Assembly (NCBI RefSeq): GCF_000430845.1 | Contig: NZ_AUMU01000013.1 | Location: forward strand, 79,445 to 143,444 | Reading direction: 5' to 3' | From: Chryseobacterium gregarium DSM 19109 | GTDB taxonomy: Bacteria; Bacteroidota; Bacteroidia; Flavobacteriales; Weeksellaceae | Length of the DNA stretch: 64,000 bases | Shown: positions 26,775 through 34,986 of the stretch, one piece after another | Position numbering within the stretch: position 1 is the stretch's first letter | Layout: each line of letters starts with the position of its first letter | The notes under the pieces: model-generated | Seen by the model: only the letters and a program-made list of their open reading frames with translations | What the model was told of the DNA's origin: nothing | Database searches by the model: none | Made by a program: the position numbers and the translations under genes

Positions 26775-27473
26775 TTAACAAATCAACAGCAGCCTATATT
26801 CGCCGTCATTTTCATCCGGTGCCCGGTGGATACAGGGCAAAACCGTCTGGTTGGGATGGTCCACGGCCAATCTCCAGAGATGGCCCCGTCCTAAATTAAG
26901 CGGCTGTGCATCGGGCTTGGCCTGATAATGCAGGTCGAAATAATTTTCCTGCAGAAAGGTGTCGAAATCTGATTCCGGGCCGTTATGCAGCTCTTTAAGC
27001 TTTTCCCGTATTTCAGGAATCAGGATTTTCTGCGTTGCCTGTGCGTTAGGCAGGATATCACTGGCAGCACCATGGTAGGTGCATAAAAAAGTATCCGCTC
27101 CAACAGGCGAGCGGTCAACATGATAGGAATACACATCGGTGGAAATGAAACCCAACTCCTCATCCCGCTCATAGTTCTTGAGTAAATTGAGTGAAGGCGA
27201 TGCTCCGGAATCCGCTAACAGCTCTAAATCATTCAATATAATTTCCCTCGCTATATTTCCTTGTTCCGATAACTCCAGTCCTGAAAGGTCTTCAACAGAA
27301 ACTTCTGTGATGTTCTCTTTTAACCGGAGCTTACTCACAATTTCTTTGAAATCCCCGGCTAAGTTCCGTTCCCAGCACAGGGCATTCACCGTTTCCTGAA
27401 AACGGGTGCTGACAAGTTCGGAAAATGTAGAAACCGTTCCGGTTTGGGAGGTGGCAGAAAATCTATGGCTCAT
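26775..27473 (-). CDS. DUF1826-family protein
   Basis: A 232-residue soluble protein. The blocks VDRSPVGADTFLCTYHGAA, LPNAQATQKIL and the terminal LAVDHPNQTVLPCIHRAPDENDGEYRLLL fit the DUF1826 family. In other bacteria members lie next to zinc-responsive GTPase genes and have been linked to metal handling, but no zinc-related partner is visible here. Conserved His, Cys and Asp residues (DRS, CTYHG, CIHRAP) could bind a metal. Start ATG at 27473. Confidence in the family is moderate. Confidence 0.65.
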   Translation of the reverse strand: MSHRFSATSQTGTVSTFSELVSTRFQETVNALCWERNLAGDFKEIVSKLRLKENITEVSVEDLSGLELSEQGNIAREIILNDLELLADSGASPSLNLLKNYERDEELGFISTDVYSYHVDRSPVGADTFLCTYHGAASDILPNAQATQKILIPEIREKLKELHNGPESDFDTFLQENYFDLHYQAKPDAQPLNLGRGHLWRLAVDHPNQTVLPCIHRAPDENDGEYRLLLIC

Positions 27474-27679
27474 TTAGTAACGGATATTCGGGTCTGTTTA
27501 TTATGTAACGCTATGCAAAAATAATGAACAAGCGGGAGATTTGCAGGGAGACCGGAATTTTTTTTCACAAAATACCATGAATGCATCCTGTGCCTCTTTT
27601 CTACCTTAATCAAAACGGCATATCTCTCCCGACTGCTGCAAAGTCTAAATTCCCTCATTTTTCTGCTTTTTTAAGATAG

Positions 27680-27870
27680 TATCGGGAAATATAACCTATT
27701 TTCTCCGGGTGTTCTTCGGGTCTTGTTCGGTAGTTCTTCGGAAAAATCCCCTGTTTTCCGAAGCCGATCCGTAGAAAACCCGAAGCAGACTCGAAGAAAT
27801 GCAGGTTAATACCGGTCATAGGCTGCCAAAACCTGCCAAAACCGGACACAAGCTGCCAAAACCTGTGCAG
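27680..27870. repeat. short repeats upstream of the DUF6266 remnant
   Basis: On the minus strand the stretch is full of CCGAAGAA/CCCGAAGAA-like units, and at 27820-27865 GCTGCCAAAACCTG occurs twice with CCAAAACC a third time. No ORF here is convincing. The repeats stop just before a consensus promoter. Confidence 0.4.
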
Positions 27871-27874
27871 GCTA

Positions 27875-27904
27875 TTGAAAATTAAAAATCCTGTGATACC
27901 TTTG
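27875..27904 (+). promoter_or_regulatory. consensus promoter of a dead gene
   Basis: TTG at 27875-27877, exactly 19 bases, TACCTTTG at 27897-27904. It is a perfect Bacteroidota promoter that leads into the broken DUF6266 gene at 27931. Confidence 0.65.
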
Positions 27905-27930
27905 TTCCGTTAACCCAAAAAAACAATACC

Positions 27931-28062
27931 ATGGCAAGAATCACAAAAGAAATCCTTTGGCGGTCTCAGGCAAAGCAGGAACGGTAGAGCAGGTACCTAT
28001 TGGCAAGGCAGGATATCATCGGAAACAGTCCAGGTAACTGCGGTTTTCATACCATTTGAAGA
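27931..28062 (+). pseudogene. DUF6266-family remnant, frameshifted
   Basis: The ATG at 27931 opens MARITKEILW, and the next frame continues VSGKAGTVEQVPIGKAGY, with another frame giving GTYWQGR. Together they resemble the N-terminus of DUF6266 proteins (MARITKGILGGxSGKxGTV type, from memory of Bacteroidota genomes). At least two frameshifts and a missing C-terminal two thirds show the gene is dead, although its promoter is intact. The family is common and of unknown function in this phylum. Confidence 0.55.
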
Positions 28063-28112
28063 ATAGATTATAAGATACAAATACCTGACATACCTATTTT
28101 GCCGTTCATTTT

Positions 28113-29285
28113 CTAATCCATTTTGAAGTTCAGCTGATCTTCGGTTAAGGTAATGGGATCAGTCATTATCTGTCGCAGTTTTGCGTCGGTTGCCGCTCTG
28201 AAAGAATTGACGAATTGGTTAAGCCGGTCCTCATTTTCAGGAATAAAAGAGGCCGCATTATTTTTTGCATTGTCCTGGAATTTTTTAATGACCGGTTGCA
28301 TTAATGAATTGTAATTTCTGCAGGCGAGCTTTAAGTTGTGAGGCGTTTTACCGATGAAATGTGCCAGTGCTTTCGCTCCATAGATTGATAAGGAAGCGCC
28401 CATACCTGATAAAGCGGTCGGACAATAGCCTGCATCACCCAATAAAACAAGATTTCCATTCACCAGGTCAGGCGAATTGACCATCCCCATTTTATCAACG
28501 AACATGATTCCTTTATCAGCAAAACGGATCAGCAGCTCCTGTACGTCGTGGCTGTATTGAGTGAAAGAATCCTGTAGCATGCTTTGGGCATTCTTTTTTA
28601 CGGTCGTTAGGTCACCGGTATGATGGATATAGCATTGAATAGCGATTTCATTATGCGCGACCGGATATATGGAAAGCATTTTATTGACATCAATATAGAT
28701 TTTGAAAGAACCGACTTCATACGGGTGCTCCAAATGTAATTTTCCACCCATATACAACGTATTGAAATCTTCCAACCGGGAATCTTTAAAATACCGTTCA
28801 CGGCTTGAAGAACGCAGCCCTTCCGATATGATCACCAGGTCAGCCTCCATCTCTTTTCCATCTGACAATGTGGCGATGGCGGTATCTTCTTTTTGAACAA
28901 TACCGGAGACCGTTGTATCGAAAATCAAGTTCACGTCATCTTTAATATCTTCATACAGGACATAGTGAAGTGCGCCTCGGGAAATCAGTAGCGAAGGATC
29001 GATATGTTCATTCATTTTTTCATAGCTTATGCACTGAATAATCTTATCGTTCTTTTCCATGAAACTTACCAATTTAGACGGAGAAGATGTTTCTCTGAGT
29101 TTTGCCGTAAGCCCCAGCTCATCCATAATCCAGACCCCAAAACTTTTAAGTGAAATAAGAAAGCCCGCCTTGGTAAAGGATGATACCCGGTCGGTCACTG
29201 TGACATCAAACCCTTGTCTGGAAAGACACTTTGCTGCTGTTAATCCTGCAATGCCGCCTCCTGATATAAGAATCTTTTTTTTCAT
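28113..29285 (-). CDS. FAD-dependent monooxygenase (PHBH fold)
   Basis: A 390-residue class A flavin monooxygenase. It shows the N-terminal FAD motif ILISGGGIAGLTAAKCL (GxGxxG), the middle DLVIISEGLRSSSRE block (equivalent to the DG motif), and the GD motif GNLVLLGDAGYCPTALSGMGAS. The group hydroxylates aromatic or polyketide-like compounds with NAD(P)H and oxygen; relatives include TetX, but I cannot claim drug modification. No membrane segment. It is divergent from an AraC regulator 90 bp away, which likely controls it. Confidence 0.88.
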   Translation of the reverse strand: MKKKILISGGGIAGLTAAKCLSRQGFDVTVTDRVSSFTKAGFLISLKSFGVWIMDELGLTAKLRETSSPSKLVSFMEKNDKIIQCISYEKMNEHIDPSLLISRGALHYVLYEDIKDDVNLIFDTTVSGIVQKEDTAIATLSDGKEMEADLVIISEGLRSSSRERYFKDSRLEDFNTLYMGGKLHLEHPYEVGSFKIYIDVNKMLSIYPVAHNEIAIQCYIHHTGDLTTVKKNAQSMLQDSFTQYSHDVQELLIRFADKGIMFVDKMGMVNSPDLVNGNLVLLGDAGYCPTALSGMGASLSIYGAKALAHFIGKTPHNLKLACRNYNSLMQPVIKKFQDNAKNNAASFIPENEDRLNQFVNSFRAATDAKLRQIMTDPITLTEDQLNFKMD

Positions 29286-29374
29286 TATAATTTTTTTTTA
29301 GGTTATGCTGCAAATTTATTTATACATTTAGGGATAAAATAGTTTCATAAATAGTAAAAATAGTCCATAAAGAA

Positions 29375-30343
29375 ATGAGTGCATCAGAAAACAAGCAGCA
29401 AATGCTTCATCTGGCGGGCAAGCTGGGAATCCCTGTGTCTGAATTTGACAAAGAATTTCATTTTTTGCAGCTCAACGAAATCCATATCGTTGATATGCTT
29501 CCTGAAATGCTGGTCATGGTCCGGTCACTGGTAGCAGATAAAACCTTTTCTTACAAAAGAAAGCCAATTGATGCCGTTGAAAAAGGACTGATGTTTTCTT
29601 TTCAGAACATTATTAATCTACCTATGTCTGAGAAAACACAGGAAGAAAAGCCCTTACAGGCTCGTCCGCATGTCCGCATAACACCTCTTGACTTGGAAAG
29701 CGAAGTCTTATTTACAAAAGGGATCAACATTACCCAGATCACGATTTTGATCGAACTCAATTATCTCAAAAATTTCATTGGTAACAGCCAGAACAAGTTC
29801 GGCTATCTTTTTAATGATGAAAAAACATTTTTCATTGAGGAATTTATGTCGCCGGAAATGGCGGAGGTCGTCAATGAGATCGCAGATACGTCATCAGTGG
29901 CAATCCTTCCTGAAGCCTATTATAAGTTAAAGGTCTTACAGCTGCTCTATTTGCTTTTTAAAAATCTTTCGGAGAGGCAGGATATGACCCATCAGAGCCT
30001 GCGGGGTGATGAAATAGAAGCGGTGTACAGGGTACGTGACAGAATCGCTTTGTCTTTGGACCATCCGTTACAACAGAATGAACTGGTTGCTATTAGCGGA
30101 ATGAATTCCCTCAAGCTCCGAAAGCTCTTTACACAGGTTTTCGGAAAAGGGATTTACGAGTATTACCAGCATTTGCGCATGCAGGAAGCAGCCCGACTGA
30201 TACAACAGGAACACCTGTCTGTCTCAGAAGCCGGATATCAGTTAGGATTTTCAAATCTCAGTTATTTCGGAAGGCTGTTTGAAAAGCATTTCGGGCTGAA
30301 ACCCAAAAAGTGGAGTGCGCAATATAGATTAAATAAAACTTAG
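29375..30343 (+). CDS. AraC-family transcriptional regulator
   Basis: A 322-residue regulator with an N-terminal effector domain (about 1-215) and a C-terminal double helix-turn-helix. The C-terminal part reads AISGMNSLKLRKLFTQVFG, EYYQHLRMQEAARLIQ, VSEAGYQLGFSNLSYFGRLFEKHFG and PKKWSAQYR, quoted in parts. It is divergent from the flavin monooxygenase gene, with 89 bp between them, and most likely activates it in response to an unknown inducer. Start ATG at 29375. Confidence 0.92.
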   Translation: MSASENKQQMLHLAGKLGIPVSEFDKEFHFLQLNEIHIVDMLPEMLVMVRSLVADKTFSYKRKPIDAVEKGLMFSFQNIINLPMSEKTQEEKPLQARPHVRITPLDLESEVLFTKGINITQITILIELNYLKNFIGNSQNKFGYLFNDEKTFFIEEFMSPEMAEVVNEIADTSSVAILPEAYYKLKVLQLLYLLFKNLSERQDMTHQSLRGDEIEAVYRVRDRIALSLDHPLQQNELVAISGMNSLKLRKLFTQVFGKGIYEYYQHLRMQEAARLIQQEHLSVSEAGYQLGFSNLSYFGRLFEKHFGLKPKKWSAQYRLNKT

Positions 30344-30573
30344 GATCTGTGATAGTATACATAGCGGCCATCTAATTTTTGTGACATCCGATTCCCGTTA
30401 AAGGGTCGTTTTTAAAATTTGTTTTTTATCAATGTTTTGGGGCTTTGCGATGGGTGTGTAATCGAAGTATAAATATTCAATTTCGTATGAAAGTTCACTA
30501 TGGAGAAACTCCTGTTGAATTTGGTATTAAATCCGCCATTTTGCCAAACTGCTGTTGTATGCTGGCTTTCTGT

Positions 30574-31278
30574 CTATTTCTGTAATATCAGGTCTTTTAA
30601 ATTAATACGGCCGCAATTGATTTCTTTATCACCTGATTTACTATGGCTTTTTGAGCCATCAGCTTTTATTCTGTAGAAAAGATTTTGTACATTTAAACTC
30701 AGTTCTGTTCTCATCGTTCCGTGTGCCCCTTCCGTTAAGCAAAGTATAACCGTATAAAAGCCATTTGATTCTTTTGGCTTGATTGTCCTGTGTAAAGATG
30801 CCGGTTTGTGAATGTTGTTATCTAAATAAGATTCTACATTCGTCAGACCGTAAAGAAATAACGGAAATTTCTCAAAAGTCATCGTCTCATCAGGAACTAA
30901 AACTTCGTAATATTTACCGGGTAAAGACGGAATTTCATACGACTTTAAAGGAAAATCTATTGTTAATTCGAGTGGATGATCTGTTTCATTTATGATTTGT
31001 GTCCAAAAAACAGCATAATTATAATGATCGCCATTTTTGTCCGTATATTTTAATCCGCCTCTTGGAAAACCATTCTTTATTATAACGTTCTTACCATCAC
31101 GGTCAACATATTTATATCCGGTGTAGAGGTCTTTGTCATTAAATGTATTTTTATTGTGGATCTTTTTGATCGGATCTAAAGCTTTGGTTTCGATAATATC
31201 ACTTTTTGAATGGTCAGATTGTTTACAGGAAAAAAGTCCCGCTGTTGCTATAATAAACGTTAATATAATTTTTTTCAT
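30574..31278 (-). CDS. putative lipoprotein, 234 aa
   Basis: The ATG at 31278 begins a lipoprotein signal (MKKIILTFIIATAGLFSC) with lipobox LFSC, so Cys18 should be lipidated. The mature part has repeats of the YKYVDRDGKNVIIKNG and GGLKYTDKNGDHYNYAVFW kind and a beta-rich C-terminal half. The family is not recognised; localisation to the outer membrane or periplasm is inferred. A -7 box TAAATTTG lies 48 bp upstream. Its 3' end and downstream flank have a decayed second copy at 34.5-34.9 kb. Confidence 0.7.
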   Translation of the reverse strand: MKKIILTFIIATAGLFSCKQSDHSKSDIIETKALDPIKKIHNKNTFNDKDLYTGYKYVDRDGKNVIIKNGFPRGGLKYTDKNGDHYNYAVFWTQIINETDHPLELTIDFPLKSYEIPSLPGKYYEVLVPDETMTFEKFPLFLYGLTNVESYLDNNIHKPASLHRTIKPKESNGFYTVILCLTEGAHGTMRTELSLNVQNLFYRIKADGSKSHSKSGDKEINCGRINLKDLILQK

Positions 31279-31325
31279 CTTCAGTATTTTTCCTACGGTT
31301 GAAAGCTGAGCTTTCGTACAGCATG

Positions 31326-31333
31326 CAAATTTA
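31326..31333 (-). promoter_or_regulatory. -7 box of the lipoprotein gene
   Basis: TAAATTTG on the minus strand matches TAnnTTTG; no good TTG at -33. A small perfect hairpin GAAAGC-TGA-GCTTTC lies in the resulting leader. Confidence 0.4.
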
Positions 31334-31519
31334 TATATGGTGTTAATATAAACCGGCTTAAACTTTTTTGAGAAAAAGAGTTCCGTGAAAATCAGCATTT
31401 ATAGGCTAACGATGATAGAAAAACGAATTGTAATCTTCAATTTTGCATTCAGGTTTATTGGGATACAGCCGTTGATGTTTACAGTTTCACCATACTTTTG
31501 TAACCTCTTTAGCCGTAAT

Positions 31520-31999
31520 TTATTTTATTTTTACGAAAGTGATTATATTTTCATTTTTGGAATGGTCTGAAAAACCAATTTTTATAGTATCAAGTTTATT
31601 CCGCACCGCATAATTCCCATAATCAATGGACAGATTGCTGCTTTCAATTCCTCCGTTTTCAGAATAAAAATTAATATAGTCGTAAAAATCATCTTTAAAA
31701 TCATATTCAAATTCTTTTCCTGTTTTAGAATTTTTCAATTTAAATATAAAATTAAAGACATTTTTATTAAAGGTTTTGTCCCTTTTTGAATTGAATTTTG
31801 TTGAAGTGAATGCTTCATCAATGATGTATTCAGTATTATTTACCAGTACGGTCTTTTTATCTGGTTTGTAGATGTCAAATAAAAGCCGGCCGGCTTTAGC
31901 TTCAGCAATAGTCTGTGGTAAAAAGGAAGTATCTGACCCAGCACAAGATATTAAGACTGATAAAGACGAAATATAAAAAAGTATGTATTTAATTTTCAT
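31520..31999 (-). CDS. putative lipoprotein, 159 aa
   Basis: A 159-residue protein with a lipoprotein signal (MKIKYILFYISSLSVLISC, lipobox VLISC), followed by a mostly beta-structured domain (KTVLVNNTEYIIDEAF, NVFNFIFKLKNSKTGKEFEYD). No family is recognised. It is probably exported and anchored in the outer membrane or inner membrane facing the periplasm. It lies between another lipoprotein and a T9SS cargo gene, all on the minus strand, but gaps of more than 60 bp argue against a single operon. Confidence 0.62.
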   Translation of the reverse strand: MKIKYILFYISSLSVLISCAGSDTSFLPQTIAEAKAGRLLFDIYKPDKKTVLVNNTEYIIDEAFTSTKFNSKRDKTFNKNVFNFIFKLKNSKTGKEFEYDFKDDFYDYINFYSENGGIESSNLSIDYGNYAVRNKLDTIKIGFSDHSKNENIITFVKIK

Positions 32000-32062
32000 A
32001 TCGTTTTTTGGGAATTATTCTTTACCGTTTGAATTTTTTGACGGTCAGGGAACGTATGGTCT

Positions 32063-33895
32063 TTAGTATTTAACAGTCATTTTGAAGACCTTTATCTTCT
32101 CACCATTTTCAGATGTTACTTCTAACAGATAGTTCCCGATGACCAGCTTGCCCTGTAAGTTAAAGTGATTGGTTTTCTTCTTTTCAAAGGGAGCCTGATA
32201 CACTAATTTTCCGGACATATCAAACACGGAAAGGACTGTCTTCTGCTTTTCCAGAACGCTTCCTGAAACAGCAAAATTGCCGTTATTAGGGTTATCGTAC
32301 AATTGGAGATCTCTGTTTTTAATGGCATCATCAGAGGCCGATAATTCACGTTTCGAACTGAATTTGGCAATAAAGCCGAAAGGTAATGACGGATAAGGAT
32401 TAGTCATATTCGGGTAGGCAGCGCCATTGGTGCCTATTCCGGTAGGTGATCCCGTAACTCCCCACAAAATAAGGGCGCCGTTGCTTAAGAATCTTGCATT
32501 GATGTATTCTCCAAGATTACTACTTCCGGCCCCGCCATAATAGGAAGCCCATTGCCTGTTTCCGTTACCATCAAATTCTGCGAAATACATATTGGTAAGC
32601 GCCGGGGAAATATTGGGAACTGTAGTGAGAAAAGCCCCGGGAGTTGAGATATTACTGCCAGCGCCATAATGAGTTCCTGTAATGACAATTCTATTGTCTA
32701 GTATGGTTAAGTTGTCAGTTCCGTTAATCAAATCATACCCGTTACTGCCAAAGTAGGTACTCCAGACACGGTTTCCGGTTAAATCAAACTTGCTTAAAAA
32801 TAAATCTCCGTTGGCTACCTGCCCTTTAAATGCACCCGGAGTGGCAAAATAGGTAGGGTAATCATCATCTTCATTTTGTCCGCTGACATAGATGCCTGTA
32901 GCATTGACTTCAATAGCACTGATGCCTGAACCGGTATACCACATTGGGTTAAGCGGGGTCCCGTAAAACGTTCCCCAGACTTTTTTACCGGTATTCGCAT
33001 TCCATTTCATGATCATATTCTGCGCCGGTGAATCAGGCTGAAATGTACCCGGATTGGTAAAGTTCCCCTGCATAAAAGAAGCATACTGAGCAGCAAGATA
33101 CAATTCGCCATTGTAAAATTTAAAGTCAAGGATTCCCGGGGTTGAAAACGTGCCCCATAATTTTTGTCCTGAGGAATTTAATTTAACAACATAGGAATTA
33201 TTCTGCAAAATTCCCGAGATGAGGTAGGGCTCGAAATTTTCCTGAAAAACACCAGGTGTCCCCAATCCCGGAATATCATATTGTGTTTGACCCAGCAGAT
33301 AAATATTCTGATTTGAGTCAAATCTCATACTTAGCGCTTCATTATTACTATTATTGGGAAGATAAGTAACCCAGATCACATTATTATTTGAATCCCGTTT
33401 TGTAAGAATCCGGGTCAGATTACCAACTGTATCCGTGTTTTGTGTAAGCCATACGCCGGGAGTCGCTAAATTTGAAACCTGTGCCGGTATATTTTTCAAA
33501 GTATAGACATTATCGAGTGCATCAATTCCCACGACACGCTCAAAATTATTTATAAGCCCATTATAGTCTCCCCTAAGCATCTGACCGGCAGATGAAAACT
33601 TGGCCGAATAATAATTTGACGGTCCTGTAAGCACTACCGGATTGCCTCCGCCTGAAACAAACTGATTATAGTATGATGCGCTGTAACCGCTTTCAAATGT
33701 TGTCTGGCCTATGACATGGATATTGTTTTGAGAGTCTTTAAATAAAGAGGTTCCGATTAAAGAAAAATCTCCCAGGTAGGTGCCGGAGCCTCCTACATAA
33801 GTTCCCCAGTCTCTTTCATAAGGAAAAGTGGACTGTGCCTGATGATAGCTGCCAAAACAGATCGCCGATAATAATATTAAGAGTTTTAATTTCAT
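32063..33895 (-). CDS. T9SS type A sorting domain-containing secreted protein
   Basis: A 610-residue exported protein. The signal peptide begins MKLKLLILLSAICFGSYHQAQS from the ATG at 33895, and a longer frame upstream is unlikely because the -7 box TATATTTG lies 18 bases before this ATG. The body contains repeats such as WGTYVGGSGTY, WGTFYGTP, WSTYFGSNGYD and GTPGAF, typical of SBBP-type beta-propeller repeats. The C-terminal 80 residues (LYDNPNNGNFAVSG ... MTVKY) form the T9SS type A sorting domain, so it is secreted by the Por system and released or anchored at the surface. Ligand unknown. A (CAA)26 tract precedes it. Confidence 0.88.
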   Translation of the reverse strand: MKLKLLILLSAICFGSYHQAQSTFPYERDWGTYVGGSGTYLGDFSLIGTSLFKDSQNNIHVIGQTTFESGYSASYYNQFVSGGGNPVVLTGPSNYYSAKFSSAGQMLRGDYNGLINNFERVVGIDALDNVYTLKNIPAQVSNLATPGVWLTQNTDTVGNLTRILTKRDSNNNVIWVTYLPNNSNNEALSMRFDSNQNIYLLGQTQYDIPGLGTPGVFQENFEPYLISGILQNNSYVVKLNSSGQKLWGTFSTPGILDFKFYNGELYLAAQYASFMQGNFTNPGTFQPDSPAQNMIMKWNANTGKKVWGTFYGTPLNPMWYTGSGISAIEVNATGIYVSGQNEDDDYPTYFATPGAFKGQVANGDLFLSKFDLTGNRVWSTYFGSNGYDLINGTDNLTILDNRIVITGTHYGAGSNISTPGAFLTTVPNISPALTNMYFAEFDGNGNRQWASYYGGAGSSNLGEYINARFLSNGALILWGVTGSPTGIGTNGAAYPNMTNPYPSLPFGFIAKFSSKRELSASDDAIKNRDLQLYDNPNNGNFAVSGSVLEKQKTVLSVFDMSGKLVYQAPFEKKKTNHFNLQGKLVIGNYLLEVTSENGEKIKVFKMTVKY

Positions 33896-33912
33896 GGTAT
33901 GATTAATTTTTT

Positions 33913-33920
33913 CAAATATA
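33913..33920 (-). promoter_or_regulatory. -7 box of the T9SS gene
   Basis: TATATTTG on the minus strand matches TAnnTTTG. The triplet 19 bases upstream is TTC, not TTG, so the -33 element is imperfect. The TTG microsatellite begins about 50 bp further upstream. Confidence 0.55.
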
Positions 33921-33990
33921 CTTAAAAATTTTACGGCCTGAAAACTTGAATCAACCCCGCAAACTGACATATATTATATCCCAGTATTGG

Positions 33991-34068
<78 letters not shown>

Positions 34069-34263
34069 GGGAATTTAACTATGATTCGACAAAAGATCAT
34101 TCTGGAATTTAATTGTCCACTTTATGTTACAGGGTTATTTTCCGCATAAATTCAGGAATCTATCGTATCATTTTTTAACTTTATTGATTTCAGTAATGTT
34201 AAAATCTAAAGATTGGATAAGCTATATTCAACCCTTTAATTTTATTGATTTATAAATTTTACA

Positions 34264-34437
34264 GTGAAACTTTCTTATTCAAGGGATATTTTCAGAAAAT
34301 GGATTACAGGTTCCTTTGATGAAATTTTAGCTGATAATCTTTTACTTCAGATAGGAAAAAATAAATATTTTAACCATGAATTAATAAAAGACTGGAAAAA
34401 ATTATATCATTTGTTTCTTCACTTTTTTATTTTATAA
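34264..34437 (+). pseudogene. short coding-like fragment, 57 codons
   Basis: A GTG-started, stop-free frame encodes a natural-looking peptide with FRKWITGSFDEILADN and KYFNHELIKDWKKLYHLF, then TAA. It has no upstream ATG and no clear family. The surroundings are eroded DNA, so a gene remnant is more likely than a functional small protein. Some resemblance to the C-terminus of asparagine-synthase-type proteins is only an impression. Confidence 0.25.
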
Positions 34438-34519
34438 ATCATACCTTCTTAAGCACAAATAAGATGATGAATTTACATTTCTATGCTGCCAATTATATTT
34501 GTATCTTTTATTGAGATTC

Positions 34520-34900
34520 AGCTTTTATTAATGTTTTGAGGCTTTGCAATGGAGAAGCAGTCGAAGTATGGATCTTTAATTTTTCACAAAATTCAATAAA
34601 GGAACTACCGTTAAATTTAGTATTGAACCTGACATTTTTTCAAGTTGATGTTATATGCCCTCTTTGTGTTTATTTCTGTAATATCAGGTTTTTAAATTAA
34701 TATTCCGCAATTGATTCGTTTATGGCTTGACTTACTATTGCTTCTTGAACCGTCAACTTTTATTTCATGAAAAGATTCTGTCTTTTTAACTAAGCTCTGT
34801 TTTCATCGTTCCGTGTGTTCCTTCAGTTAAACAAAGAATTATTGTATAAAAGCCATTAAATTCTTTAGATTTGAAATGTTGATTTATGAATGTTGTTAGG
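34520..34900 (-). pseudogene. decayed duplicate of the lipoprotein gene 3' end
   Basis: This stretch aligns with 30428-30830, the end of the lipoprotein gene plus its downstream flank. Matching blocks include TCTGTAATATCAGG, TCATCGTTCCGTGTG and GTATAAAAGCCATT. Single-base deletions break the frame and the 5' two thirds, including the signal peptide, are missing. It is the relic of a duplication of about 400 bp. Confidence 0.75.
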
Positions 34901-34986
34901 TTAAACTGTAAATATAACTTGGAGAGATCTACATTATTTGGCTTTTACTGTTTTATCTCAGGAAAATAAAATTTTAAACAAGTTTT

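Noticed and set aside
27470..27849. Two short minus-strand frames in the repeat zone
   Set aside because: They run through repetitive GAAGA-rich DNA, lack protein-like features and look accidental.
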